Assembly: GCF_013184775.1 (NCBI RefSeq)
Contig: NZ_JAATVV010000015.1
Location: 55,757-119,756 of the forward strand
Reading direction: 5' to 3'
From: Martelella sp. HB161492
Lineage (GTDB): Bacteria > Pseudomonadota > Alphaproteobacteria > Rhizobiales > Rhizobiaceae
DNA length: 64,000 nt
The notes under the pieces are model-generated. The model worked only from the letters and a program-made list of their open reading frames with translations. It was not told the DNA's origin and ran no database searches. A program made the translations under genes and the position numbers. This document shows, piece after piece, positions 36,315 to 44,600 of this stretch (within the stretch, counting starts at the first letter, position 1; each line of letters begins with the position of its first letter).

Positions 36315-37766
36315 TCAGTGCGCTTCGAACAGCCTGAAGGACTTGTCTTTCGCGAGCTCTGTGACGTGATCGCCATAACGCTTTTCAAAGGCGTCCACCT
36401 GATTGTTGCGAACCAGATAGCCAGCGCCCGGTGAAAGCGTATCGGGTAGCTGATCGATATCCTGGATCGTGGTGATCTGGCCGTGGCGGTAGAACTCTGC
36501 GGAGAAGTCGCGCCCACCGGTGATCGTCAGCGGATGGTCCTGCGGGAAATGCGCGAGAATATCCTGACGTGAGGGCAGGAAACTGTCCTTGCCGATCAGA
36601 CAGGCGACAATCAGGCCGGCGACCAGGACCATGATTTCGGCCATGCCGATTTTCAGCCATGTGCCGCCGCCCGTACCGCTGCGTCGCCACAAGATGACGC
36701 CGAGGGCCGCCGCCGCGGGCAGGGCCGGCAGCGTGTAGGTCACGAGAATATTGGCGGCAGCGGTGAAAAACACCAGCGGTACGATGGCGAAGAGCAGCAG
36801 ATAAGACAGCAGTCCGTCGCCATCGGCAGGCATGCCGCGCTTGTAGAGACGCCAGCCAAGGATCGGCAGCATCGGGCTCCAGGGCAGGGCCGCCACGATC
36901 CAGTAGAGCCAGATGGTCCCCTTGGCATGTTCGCGGCCCGAGCCGTAAAGATCGCCGGTCCAGCCGGGATCCAGGAAGCGCTGGATATGCTCGCCGATGA
37001 TGAAATATTTCAGGAAGCCCGGCGTGGCGATCTCGGCGGCAACATACCACGGAATCGATATGATGGCGGCGACGGCAAGGCCGGAGACCCATGGCAATTT
37101 GCCAAGGTTTGACCATTCACGGCGCCAGATGACCCAGAGCGCGATCGGTGTCATCGACAGGACGACGGATACCGGACCCTTAGCCAGCATGCCGATGGCG
37201 ATGCCGGCAAAAAATACCCAGGCCCAGCGCCGGTCTCCGCGCATGGCCGAATAAAAGCCGGTCATGCAGGCGACGATGCCAAGCGTGAGCACCATGTCCG
37301 TCTGAACAAAGGCGATGGCGACGAAAAACAGCGCGCCGCTGCACAGGATCAAGAGCGTGACCAGCGCAGTCGTCCGGTCGGTCAGCTGTTCCAGCCAGCG
37401 CCAGAGAATGAGAAGAAGGGCGATGGTTGCGAACAGGATTCCGAGGCGGGCCGCAAACTCATTGGCCCCGAAAGCGTCAATGCCGAGTGCTGACAGCCAG
37501 GTATGCAATGGCGGTTTGGCCCAGAAAGGCACACCGTAATCGAATTGCGGCGTGATCCAGTTGCCGGTTTCCGCCATCTTGCGTGCAATTTCGGCATAGC
37601 GCGCTTCTGTCGGATCTGTCAGCGGAACCACGAACATGGCGATCATACGGACCGCGAGCAGCAGAAGCAGTCCCAAACTCAGGGACCGGATGTTTTTGCT
37701 TTCCAAGTGACGGCCTTTCATCAGCCCAGAGGGGGTGTCGGCACTTTTTAAGGACAGAGACGGCAT
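36315..37766 (-). CDS. ArnT-like lipid A glycosyltransferase (GT-C, PMT family)
   Basis: Integral membrane glycosyltransferase using an undecaprenyl-phosphate sugar donor. It is 483 residues with about ten or more membrane segments. The GT-C catalytic-loop motif TDPTEARYAEIARKM follows the first membrane helix, and PPLHTWLSALGIDAFG is the ArnT/RgtC-type conserved stretch. The soluble C-terminal part (from about 395) follows the last helix. It is divergent from gtrA, a GT2 and a YdjC deacetylase; together they match the Francisella set FlmK-FlmF2-NaxD that adds galactosamine to lipid A, and partly the rhizobial Rgt system for galacturonic acid. The sugar transferred is not shown by the sequence. 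Confidence 0.82.
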   Translation of the reverse strand: MPSLSLKSADTPSGLMKGRHLESKNIRSLSLGLLLLLAVRMIAMFVVPLTDPTEARYAEIARKMAETGNWITPQFDYGVPFWAKPPLHTWLSALGIDAFGANEFAARLGILFATIALLLILWRWLEQLTDRTTALVTLLILCSGALFFVAIAFVQTDMVLTLGIVACMTGFYSAMRGDRRWAWVFFAGIAIGMLAKGPVSVVLSMTPIALWVIWRREWSNLGKLPWVSGLAVAAIISIPWYVAAEIATPGFLKYFIIGEHIQRFLDPGWTGDLYGSGREHAKGTIWLYWIVAALPWSPMLPILGWRLYKRGMPADGDGLLSYLLLFAIVPLVFFTAAANILVTYTLPALPAAAALGVILWRRSGTGGGTWLKIGMAEIMVLVAGLIVACLIGKDSFLPSRQDILAHFPQDHPLTITGGRDFSAEFYRHGQITTIQDIDQLPDTLSPGAGYLVRNNQVDAFEKRYGDHVTELAKDKSFRLFEAH

Positions 37767-38016
37767 ATTTCAACACATAACCGGGGAGCCGCTGTTCCGC
37801 TATTCAGGACGAACGGACATATTTCAGCCGCAAGACTTCTGGTCGGGCGATCTGTCGTGCCGTAATGTGGTCAACTGATTGGCGGGTTGTGCGTGCAAGA
37901 CCGGCTCTTCGGCCATTGCCTCGGGGAAGTTTACGTCGTAGGCAGGCCACGATGTTAATGGTGGCGGCTTCGTCCGGTGAACCCGCGTGCGAAGCGGAAA
38001 GTCTGGCAGTGTGAAC

Positions 38017-38424
38017 ATGATTGCTCTGAACGCTTCCGTGGTGCAGGTGAAGCGCTACATCGTCTTCGGTGGCGGATCCTTGCTGGGCGCCGTGATCGAC
38101 TATCTCGGCACGCTGGCCCTTAACGACGGCTTCGGCCTGCCGCCGGCGGTTGCGCTCGGCTTCATGATGATCATCAGCGCGACCGTGGTTTTCTATTATC
38201 ATCACCGCATTACGTTCCGCACGGCCGGCGATGCCTGGCTGCGACGCTATGTTCGCTTCATGCTGCTTTCGGCATTGATCTTCGCATTGCGTGCCGTCGT
38301 GCTGGAACTTCTGGTCGCCTGCAATCTTTCCGTGCCGCTGGCCGTGGCGGCAGCCATCGTGCTGATCTCGGTCGTCAACTTTGCGGCATCCTCTGTTTTC
38401 GTGTTTATGAAAGGTGGCAAATGA
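38017..38424 (+). CDS. GtrA-family membrane protein (lipid-linked sugar flippase type)
   Basis: Small four-helix membrane protein of 135 residues with the GtrA motif KRYIVFGGGSLLGAVIDY at the N-terminus and YVRFMLLSALIFALRAVVL in the third helix. ATG 38017 is chosen; GTG 38011 and GTG 37987 are possible longer starts. GtrA proteins are thought to flip polyprenyl-phosphate sugars across the inner membrane, as RgtF does with RgtE in Rhizobium. It overlaps the GT2 gene by 4 bases, the normal gtrA-gtrB coupling, which supplies donor for the ArnT-like enzyme encoded divergently. Confidence 0.82.
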   Translation: MIALNASVVQVKRYIVFGGGSLLGAVIDYLGTLALNDGFGLPPAVALGFMMIISATVVFYYHHRITFRTAGDAWLRRYVRFMLLSALIFALRAVVLELLVACNLSVPLAVAAAIVLISVVNFAASSVFVFMKGGK

Positions 38425-39434
38425 GCGCCCGGACCCTTTCGATTGTCGTTCCCGTCTATAATGAGGCGGCCAATCTGGCCAATCTCGTCTCGCGTCTCAA
38501 CATGCTGGCGGCAAAGCTGGCGCAGGACCATGGTCTCGAAGTCAGTTATATCTTCGTCGATGACGGCAGCCGGGATGACAGCTATCAGATGCTCGCCGGG
38601 CTGGATTTTCAGGGCAATCCGGCGCGCATGCTGCAATTCTCGCGCAATTTCGGCAAGGAAGCGGCCTTGTCTGCCGGTATCGATGCTTCCGTTGGTGCCG
38701 ATGCGACGATCTTCATGGATGCCGATCTGCAGCATCCGCCGGAACTTGTCGTCGAAATGGTCGAGATCTGGCTGAGGGACGATGTTGACAGTGTCTATAC
38801 CTACAAGAGCGATCGCCTTGCCTCCGAGGGGCTGGCGCGTTCGGTCTTTTCCAGAATGTTCTACAAGACCATGAACCGCGGCGGGCGCTACCAGCTGATT
38901 GAAGGGGCCGGCGATTTCCGGCTGGTCAATCGCCGCTTTGCCGATGCCCTGCGCCGGCTTCCGGAAAGCGAGCGCTTCATGAAGGGGCTTTATGCCTGGG
39001 TTGGCTTCACCCAGCGCGGAATTCCGTTGACGCCGCCGCCGCGCGAGCATGGTGTCTCGAGCTTCAATACGCTGCGGCTGCTGACCATGTCCTTTGATGC
39101 GCTGACCAGTTTCACGACAGCGCCGCTGCGGCTGATGGCGCTGACGGGTGTCTTCATCGCGCTGCTGAGCGGTTTCTATGGCGTTTACATTGTGCTTGAG
39201 CGGCTGTTCTTCGAAAGCAGCGGCATTGGCATCAGCTCGATCCTGACGCTGGTTTCCTTCTTCGGCGGTGTTCAGATGATCTTCCTTGGCCTGCTTGGCG
39301 AATATGTCGGCAAGGCCGTGCTGGAGGCCAAAAGACGGCCCTGTTACATCATTGCCGAGGACCGGACGATTGCAGTCTCCAAGCCCGGCGCCACGCCTGA
39401 ACCGAAGGAAGAGTGTCGTGCCGGTCAAGACTGA
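38421..39434 (+). CDS. GT2 glycosyltransferase making an undecaprenyl-phosphate sugar (GtrB/ArnC/FlmF2 type)
   Basis: Membrane-anchored family 2 glycosyltransferase that transfers a sugar from a nucleotide donor to polyprenyl phosphate. It is 337 residues. The N-terminal GT-A domain has IVVPVYNEAANL (about residues 8-19), FVDDGSRDDS and the metal-binding MDADLQHPPEL. Two C-terminal membrane helices are around 230-252 and 268-290. GtrB, ArnC, RgtE and FlmF2 share this layout. The ATGA overlap with gtrA and the deacetylase behind it indicate a lipid-linked N-acetylated amino sugar that is deacetylated before transfer. Confidence 0.87.
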   Translation: MSARTLSIVVPVYNEAANLANLVSRLNMLAAKLAQDHGLEVSYIFVDDGSRDDSYQMLAGLDFQGNPARMLQFSRNFGKEAALSAGIDASVGADATIFMDADLQHPPELVVEMVEIWLRDDVDSVYTYKSDRLASEGLARSVFSRMFYKTMNRGGRYQLIEGAGDFRLVNRRFADALRRLPESERFMKGLYAWVGFTQRGIPLTPPPREHGVSSFNTLRLLTMSFDALTSFTTAPLRLMALTGVFIALLSGFYGVYIVLERLFFESSGIGISSILTLVSFFGGVQMIFLGLLGEYVGKAVLEAKRRPCYIIAEDRTIAVSKPGATPEPKEECRAGQD

Positions 39435-39451
39435 GCACAGGAGGCGCTGCG

Positions 39452-40198
39452 ATGATCATCGCCGATGATTTTGGCCTCGGACGGGCGCATGATGCAGTCA
39501 TTCTGTCGCTGATCGAGGAGCGGCAGATCGATGGCACGTCGGTCATGGTCGATGGTGAAATGGCCGATCGTGATATTGCCCTGTTGCGCGATCTGCGCGC
39601 GGATGGCGCGCGTGTCGGGCTGCATCTCAATCTGACCCATGATTTCGGTGGTGGCTCGCCGACCATGCCGCTCGGGTCGCTGATGAAGGCCAGTCTTTCT
39701 GGCCGCCTGCCTGCCGCCTTCGGTGCAGATTTTGAACGGCAGACTAAGCGTTTTGCGGACCTTTTCGGCAGCCTGCCTGACTATTACGACGGTCACCAGC
39801 ATTGCCATTGCCTGCCGGGTCTTTCGCAATGTGCCGCTGCCTTGCCGGGTGCGGGCACGGCATGGATCCGGGTGCCTTTGCCGGCCAAAGCGGCCGGGCT
39901 TTGGCTCAACATGCGTGCCGGGGGCGTGAAGGTTGCGGTGATCGCGGCTCTGGCCTGGCGCGCGCGGACGCATTTCCGCGCCGCGGGCTTTGCGACAAAC
40001 AGCGATTTTTCCGGCTTCCTGCGGCTTGATGATCCCGACGCGGTTGCTGCCTGGCTGCCACGGCTGATGGCGGCAACCGAAGGCGGCCTGATCATGACCC
40101 ATCCGGGGGCTGCAGACGATCCCGTGCAATGTGATGGGCATGCGGCGCAGTCGCGGGAAATCGAGGCTGACGTGCTGAAAAAGGGCTGCCTGAGCTGA
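39452..40198 (+). CDS. YdjC/ChbG-family deacetylase (NaxD-like)
   Basis: Polysaccharide-deacetylase-like metal enzyme of the YdjC superfamily, 248 residues. The N-terminal motif MIIADDFGLG (metal-binding Asp), the loop GLHLNLTHDFG and DGHQHCHCLPG (metal-binding His) match the family. Start ATG 39452 with AGGAGG 8 bases upstream; the earlier in-frame start overlaps the GT2 gene without a site. Best-known members are ChbG, which deacetylates chito-oligosaccharides, and Francisella NaxD, which deacetylates undecaprenyl-phosphate N-acetylgalactosamine before lipid A transfer. Position directly after a GtrA-GT2 pair favours the NaxD-like role. Confidence 0.84.
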   Translation: MIIADDFGLGRAHDAVILSLIEERQIDGTSVMVDGEMADRDIALLRDLRADGARVGLHLNLTHDFGGGSPTMPLGSLMKASLSGRLPAAFGADFERQTKRFADLFGSLPDYYDGHQHCHCLPGLSQCAAALPGAGTAWIRVPLPAKAAGLWLNMRAGGVKVAVIAALAWRARTHFRAAGFATNSDFSGFLRLDDPDAVAAWLPRLMAATEGGLIMTHPGAADDPVQCDGHAAQSREIEADVLKKGCLS

Positions 40199-40205
40199 CA
40201 TTGCC

Positions 40206-40883
40206 TCAGGCGGGAATGACAAGCCTTGCCGCGCTGGCCGTGACTATCTTTGAAATTCTCTCAACCGTTTCCGCGTCGAACCGGGTCACGAGGCCTGAAA
40301 CGGTGACTGCGCCGCGCAGGTCACCCGCCGTATCGAAAACCGGTGCCGCGACGGCAGCAACTTCGCCGTTGCGTTCGCCATGTGAGGTGGCGTAGCCGGC
40401 CCGTCTGATCTCTTCGAATTCGGCCGGCAAGTCGTCGTTCCAGGCCTGCAGAACCTTGCCGGATGCGCCGCGATTGATCGGCAGTTGCACACCCTCGGCG
40501 ACCGAATGGCGGATCGCGCGGGCAGGCTCAACCCGGTAAAGACAGATCCGGGTGTCGCCCTGACGCACGTAGAACGAGGCCGTCTCGGATGTCTGCTCGA
40601 CAAGGTCTTCCAGGGCATTTCGCAGCGCATCTCCCAGCGAGAAGCCGGCGCGGTATTGCGCGCCGAGCCGCCAGACGGTGCTGCCAAGACGATAGCGTCC
40701 GGTATCGTCACGTTCGATATGGCCGAAACGCTCCAGTGACACAATCAGTCTGAGGATCGTGCTTTTGTAAAGACCGGTCTCCCGTGACAGATGTGCAAGG
40801 GGCAGCGGTCCGGGCGTTTGCGAAAAGCAGTCGAGAATGGCAAGCGCCCGCTCCACAGCCTCGACACCCTTTTGCTCGCCCAT
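40206..40883 (-). CDS. IclR-family transcriptional regulator of the CoA-transferase/TTT operon
   Basis: IclR-type regulator, 225 residues from ATG 40883 (GAGGGAAA upstream). The HTH is at about 8-65 (AVERALAILDCFSQTP, LAHLSRETGLYKSTILRLI) and the effector domain has LPINRGASGKVLQAW and VAAPVFDTAGDLRGAVTVS. It is divergent from the CaiB-type gene. A perfect 19-base palindrome (41021-41039) overlapping the promoter of that operon is its likely operator. The ligand is presumably the di- or tricarboxylic acid imported by TctCBA. Confidence 0.88.
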   Translation of the reverse strand: MGEQKGVEAVERALAILDCFSQTPGPLPLAHLSRETGLYKSTILRLIVSLERFGHIERDDTGRYRLGSTVWRLGAQYRAGFSLGDALRNALEDLVEQTSETASFYVRQGDTRICLYRVEPARAIRHSVAEGVQLPINRGASGKVLQAWNDDLPAEFEEIRRAGYATSHGERNGEVAAVAAPVFDTAGDLRGAVTVSGLVTRFDAETVERISKIVTASAARLVIPA

Positions 40884-41010
40884 GCTTTTCCCTCGGTTGA
40901 AACTGCCGCAGTTGCCGAAGTGCAAGCGCCCGTCTGCTGCACGGGCGTCACGGCGGGTCTGCGGTGATGTAAGCCAAACGTCGACTAGACGATTATCAAA
41001 TGTTCTGTTA

Positions 41011-41039
41011 TTGTCAATGGCGTTCTATCAGATAGAACG
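41011..41039 (+). promoter_or_regulatory. Promoter and 19-base palindromic operator upstream of the CoA-transferase gene
   Basis: -35 TTGTCA (41011-41016) and -10 TAGAAC (41033-41038) at 16-base spacing. CGTTCTATC-A-GATAGAACG (41021-41039) is a perfect 9-1-9 palindrome covering the spacer and the -10. TTATCAA (40993-40999) and TTGATAA (41044-41050) flank it as a second inverted pair. The arrangement suits repression by the divergently encoded IclR protein. Confidence 0.65.
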
Positions 41040-41089
41040 ATAATTGATAAAAACAAGGTTTGCAGTGCATGTCGGGAGAGAATACAGCC

Positions 41090-42274
41090 ATGCTGGCGGG
41101 GGTGCGGGTTCTGGATCTGACCAATGTCCTAGCCGGTCCGTTCTGTTGCCATCAGCTCGCGCATCTTGGTGCGGAGGTCATCAAGGTCGAAAATGTCAGG
41201 GGCGGGGATCTTGCGCGACAGCTTGGCGCTGATCCGGAGCTTAACCGTCGCGATATGGGCATTTCCTTTCTGGCCCAGAATGCCGGCAAGAAATCGGTGA
41301 CGCTCAATCTGAAGACGGAAGAGGGAAAGGCGCTTTTGAAGGCGCTTGTGGCCGAGGCTGATGTGCTGGTCGAGAATTTCCGGCCCGGCGTGATGAAGCG
41401 CCTTGGCGTGGACTATGATGTGTTGCGCGCCGTGAACCCGAAACTGATCTATTGCGCCATTTCCGGGTTTGGTCAGGAGGGACCCTGGGTCGGCCGGCCG
41501 GCCTATGATCAGATCATTCAGGGCAGTTCCGGGGTGATGTCGATCACAGGTGATCGCGACAGTGCGCCGATGCGGGTGGGTTACCCGATTGCCGATACGA
41601 TTGGCGGGCTCACGGCGGCATTCGCCATTGCCGCAGCTCTGAATGCGCCGGAACGCGGCAGCTTTATCGATGTGTCCATGCTGGAGGCGGTGATCGCCAC
41701 CATGGGCTGGGCTGTTTCCAACTATCTTGTCGGCGGCGTCGAACCGAGTGCCAATGGCAATGAAAACATGACGTCGGCGCCCTCCGGTGCGTTTCAGGCC
41801 GCCGATGCGCTGCTGAATATTGCTGCCAACAAGGATGAACAGTGGCATGCGCTGGCGGCCCATATCGGCCGCCCTGAACTCGTCGATGATCCGCTTTATC
41901 TGACGCGTGAGAAACGCAAGGAAAACCGCGCAAGGCTGAAAGCCGAAATCGAGGTGGTGTTGAAGACCCGTCCGGCACGGGAATGGGCGCGCGAGCTGAA
42001 CCGGCTCGGCGTTCCGGCAGGCGCCGTGCTGACCGTGCCGGAAGTGCTTGCCCATCCGCAGATCACCGAACGCGGCATGCTGGCGACCTTTGAAGAGGTG
42101 CCGGGCGTCGGCCGGCCTGTCACCGTGCTCAGAACCGGCTTCAAGGTTGATGGCCGGGCGCCTTCGGTCGCAACCGCACCGCCGGCGCTGGGGCAGGACA
42201 ATCATGAGATTTACGGGCGTCTTGGCCTCTCCGGCGAGCGGATCGACGACCTGAAATCGCGGGGGGTCATATGA
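41090..42274 (+). CDS. CaiB/BaiF-type (family III) CoA-transferase
   Basis: Transfers CoA from a donor such as succinyl-CoA to a carboxylic acid. It is 394 residues from ATG 41090 (GGGAGAG 9 bases upstream); ATG 41069 is a possible longer start. The family N-terminus LAGVRVLDLTNVLAGP and the ribbon segment FRPGVMKRLGVDYDVL are present. The catalytic Asp is in AYDQIIQGSSGVMS (about residue 145). Coupled by a 4-base overlap to a citrate-synthase-like lyase and followed by a tricarboxylate transporter, it probably activates the imported acid to its CoA thioester for cleavage. Acid identity is open; citramalate, citrate or a methylated relative are candidates. Confidence 0.88.
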   Translation: MLAGVRVLDLTNVLAGPFCCHQLAHLGAEVIKVENVRGGDLARQLGADPELNRRDMGISFLAQNAGKKSVTLNLKTEEGKALLKALVAEADVLVENFRPGVMKRLGVDYDVLRAVNPKLIYCAISGFGQEGPWVGRPAYDQIIQGSSGVMSITGDRDSAPMRVGYPIADTIGGLTAAFAIAAALNAPERGSFIDVSMLEAVIATMGWAVSNYLVGGVEPSANGNENMTSAPSGAFQAADALLNIAANKDEQWHALAAHIGRPELVDDPLYLTREKRKENRARLKAEIEVVLKTRPAREWARELNRLGVPAGAVLTVPEVLAHPQITERGMLATFEEVPGVGRPVTVLRTGFKVDGRAPSVATAPPALGQDNHEIYGRLGLSGERIDDLKSRGVI

Positions 42275-43071
42275 GCGACGTTGCCGATTGGTGGACCACT
42301 GAAATCATCGACATGCAGCCGGGGAAGATCCATTTTCGCGGCAGACCGATCGAGGATCTGATCGGCAATGTCACCTTTCCGCAGATGGTCTGGCTGATGA
42401 CCCGCGGCGATCTGCCGACAGCAGACCAGGCGAAGCTTCTGGAGGCGGCGCTGGTCGCTGCCGTTGATCATGGGCCCCAGGCCCCCTCGATCGCGGCCGC
42501 CCGCATGGCGGTGACCTGCGGATTGTCGCTCAATGGCGCCATGGCCAATGCGGTCAATATGCTCGATGACATTCATGGCGGCGCCGGGGAGCAGGCGGTG
42601 ATGCTCTATCACGAAATCGACCGGGCTGTTGACGCCGGGGAGACGCTGGAAGCGGCGACGGCTGCCGCGATCAGAACATTCCGCGCCGAAAAAGGTAAAT
42701 ATATTCCAGGCTTCGGCCACCGTTTCCACAAGCCGGTTGATCCGCGCAGTCCGCGCCTGCTGGCGCTGGTGGATGCGGCCGCCGAAACGGGGACGGTTTC
42801 GGGTCGCTTTGCCGCGATTGGCCGCGCCATTGCTGCGCATCTGGAGGCGGCGCGCGGCAAGCCGGTACCGATGAATATCGATGGCGCGACCGCCGTCATC
42901 TATGCCGAGCTTGGCTTTGCGCCACCGCTCGCGCGCGGTCTCTTCTGCCTGTCCCGTTCTGTCGGCGCACTCGCCCATGGCTGGGAACAGATGCAGCAGG
43001 GTGGACGCAATAAGGGGCCGACGCCCCCACACTATCGGTGGACCTATAAGGGTCCCGATCCGATGTCCTGA
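42271..43071 (+). CDS. Citryl-CoA lyase-like protein (small citrate synthase fold)
   Basis: Compact citrate-synthase-superfamily protein of 266 residues, far shorter than true citrate synthase (about 430) and like the citryl-CoA lyase domain. Conserved catalytic His residues fall in DDIHGGAGEQAV and PGFGHRFHKPVDPRSPRL, with Asp in NIDGATAVIYAELGF. It lacks the large N-terminal part of synthases, so it should work as a lyase splitting a 3-hydroxyacyl-CoA such as citryl- or citramalyl-CoA rather than condensing. It overlaps the CaiB-type gene by 4 bases (ATGA), so substrate activation and cleavage are coupled. The TctC gene follows after 23 bases. Confidence 0.83.
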   Translation: MSDVADWWTTEIIDMQPGKIHFRGRPIEDLIGNVTFPQMVWLMTRGDLPTADQAKLLEAALVAAVDHGPQAPSIAAARMAVTCGLSLNGAMANAVNMLDDIHGGAGEQAVMLYHEIDRAVDAGETLEAATAAAIRTFRAEKGKYIPGFGHRFHKPVDPRSPRLLALVDAAAETGTVSGRFAAIGRAIAAHLEAARGKPVPMNIDGATAVIYAELGFAPPLARGLFCLSRSVGALAHGWEQMQQGGRNKGPTPPHYRWTYKGPDPMS

Positions 43072-43094
43072 AACGGTCATAGAGGGAGGACTTG

Positions 43095-44075
43095 ATGACC
43101 AAACTTCGCAATCTCGCCATGACGATGGTGCTCGGCCTGACGCTTGCCAGCCCGGCACTCGCCTTTGAACCCAGTGCCAGCGAATGCATCGCACCGGCAG
43201 CGCCGGGCGGTGGATGGGACTTCACCTGCCGCCAGGTCGGCAAGACGTTGCAGGATCTGAAACTCGTGCCCGGCACGATGCAGGTTGCCAATCTCGTTGG
43301 CGGCTCCGGCGGTGTCGCCTTTGCCGAAGTGGTTGGCAAGCGCGATACCGATGACAATCTTCTGGTCGCAGCCTCTTCCGCCACGGCAACCCGTCTCGCC
43401 CAGGGAGCATTTCCCGGTTACAGCGCCGATCAGGTGCGTTGGGTGGGTTCCGTCGGCGCGGATTACGGCATCATCGCCGTCGCCAAGGATTCGCCGATCA
43501 ACACGCTTCCCGAGCTGATGGACAAGATCAAGTCCGATCCCAAAAGCGTTGCCGTTGCGGGTGGTTCTGCCGTTGGCGGCTGGGATCATCTGAAGGTCCT
43601 GATGGCAGCGAAAAAAGCTGGCATCGATGATGTCCGCTCGGTCAAATATGTCGCTTTCGAGGGCGGTGGCGAAGCGGTGACCCAGCTTCTGGCCGGTTCC
43701 GTTCAGGCATTCTCCGGTGACGCATCGGAAGCCAAGGGGTTTGTCGACAGCGGTGATATCAAGGTCCTTGCCGTGCTTGCGCCCGACCGCATGCCGGGCG
43801 ACTTCTCGTCTTTCCCGACCGCCAAGGAACAGGGCATCGACGTGATCGGTGCAAACTGGCGCGGCTTCTATGCGCCGGGCAAGATGGATGACGCGGCCTA
43901 TCAATACTGGGTCGATGCGATCCAGAAGGTCTATATGTCCGATGAATGGAAGCAGGTGATGGCCCAGAACGGCCTGGCACCACTCGACAAGAGCGGCCCG
44001 GAATTCACCGCCTTCGTCAATCAGTCCATCGCTGACATTCAGGCGCTTTCCAAGGAAATCGGCATCATCAAGTAA
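43095..44075 (+). CDS. tctC: Tripartite tricarboxylate transporter substrate-binding protein
   Basis: Periplasmic receptor of a TTT-family importer, 326 residues with a Sec signal peptide (about 1-24, ending in SPALAFEP). The family core is visible in CIAPAAPGGGWDFTCRQ near the N-terminus and VAFEGGGEAVTQLLAG in the second lobe. GGGAGGA ends 4 bases before ATG 43095; an in-frame TTG at 43092 is too close. A strong attenuator/terminator after the gene (44081-44122) implies the receptor is made in excess over TctB and TctA. Cys24-region cysteines (SECIAP, DFTCRQ) may form a disulphide. Confidence 0.92.
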   Translation: MTKLRNLAMTMVLGLTLASPALAFEPSASECIAPAAPGGGWDFTCRQVGKTLQDLKLVPGTMQVANLVGGSGGVAFAEVVGKRDTDDNLLVAASSATATRLAQGAFPGYSADQVRWVGSVGADYGIIAVAKDSPINTLPELMDKIKSDPKSVAVAGGSAVGGWDHLKVLMAAKKAGIDDVRSVKYVAFEGGGEAVTQLLAGSVQAFSGDASEAKGFVDSGDIKVLAVLAPDRMPGDFSSFPTAKEQGIDVIGANWRGFYAPGKMDDAAYQYWVDAIQKVYMSDEWKQVMAQNGLAPLDKSGPEFTAFVNQSIADIQALSKEIGIIK

Positions 44076-44080
44076 GTCAG

Positions 44081-44122
44081 AAGGCCCCGGCCCGGAGAGG
44101 AGAACCGGGACGGGGCCTTTTT
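44081..44122 (+). terminator. Intrinsic terminator/attenuator between tctC and tctB
   Basis: AAGGCCCCG and CGGGGCCTT plus inner CCCGG/CCGGG form a 14-bp stem with one G/A mismatch, closed by a 9-base loop and followed by TTTTT. It is a textbook intrinsic terminator inside an operon, so it should be partial and set the ratio of binding protein to membrane subunits. Confidence 0.85.
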
Positions 44123-44144
44123 GCAGCAAATGGGAGGAGACGCT

Positions 44145-44576
44145 GTGAGCGATCGTATTTTCGGCGTGTTCGGCATGATCCTGTCTGCCGTCTATGTCTG
44201 GCAGGCCATGCTGACGGAGGAGAGCTTTCTCAGCGATCCTGTCGGGCCGAAGGCCTTTCCGGTGATCATCGGTATCGTGCTGGCCGCAGCCAGCCTGTTC
44301 ATCATCCTTCTGCCCGACGCGGAGCCGGAATGGCCGCGTCTGAAGGCGCTGGCCGATATCGTCATTTCTGCCGGCGTGATGTTTGCCTATGCCTGGTTTC
44401 TGCCGGTTCTGGGCTTTGTGCTGGCGACCATACTGGCTTCCGCTTTCCTGTCCTGGCGGCTTGGGGCGCGTCCGCTGCCGGCCTCCGTTGCCGGTGTCGT
44501 CATTTCGCTCGGCATCTATTCGATCTTCCATCTGGTGCTCGGTCTTCATCTGGCCCGCGGCCCGCTCGGCTTTTGA
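44145..44576 (+). CDS. tctB: Tripartite tricarboxylate transporter small membrane subunit
   Basis: Four-helix TctB protein of 143 residues. The start is GTG 44145, with GGGAGGA at 44132-44138; the earlier in-frame TTG overlaps the terminator. PVGPKAFPVIIGIVLAAASL is the family's conserved region between the first two helices. It sits directly upstream of TctA, with which it forms the membrane complex. Confidence 0.9.
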   Translation: MSDRIFGVFGMILSAVYVWQAMLTEESFLSDPVGPKAFPVIIGIVLAAASLFIILLPDAEPEWPRLKALADIVISAGVMFAYAWFLPVLGFVLATILASAFLSWRLGARPLPASVAGVVISLGIYSIFHLVLGLHLARGPLGF

Positions 44577-44600
44577 TGCCCGGCGCAGAAAGGCATTTCC

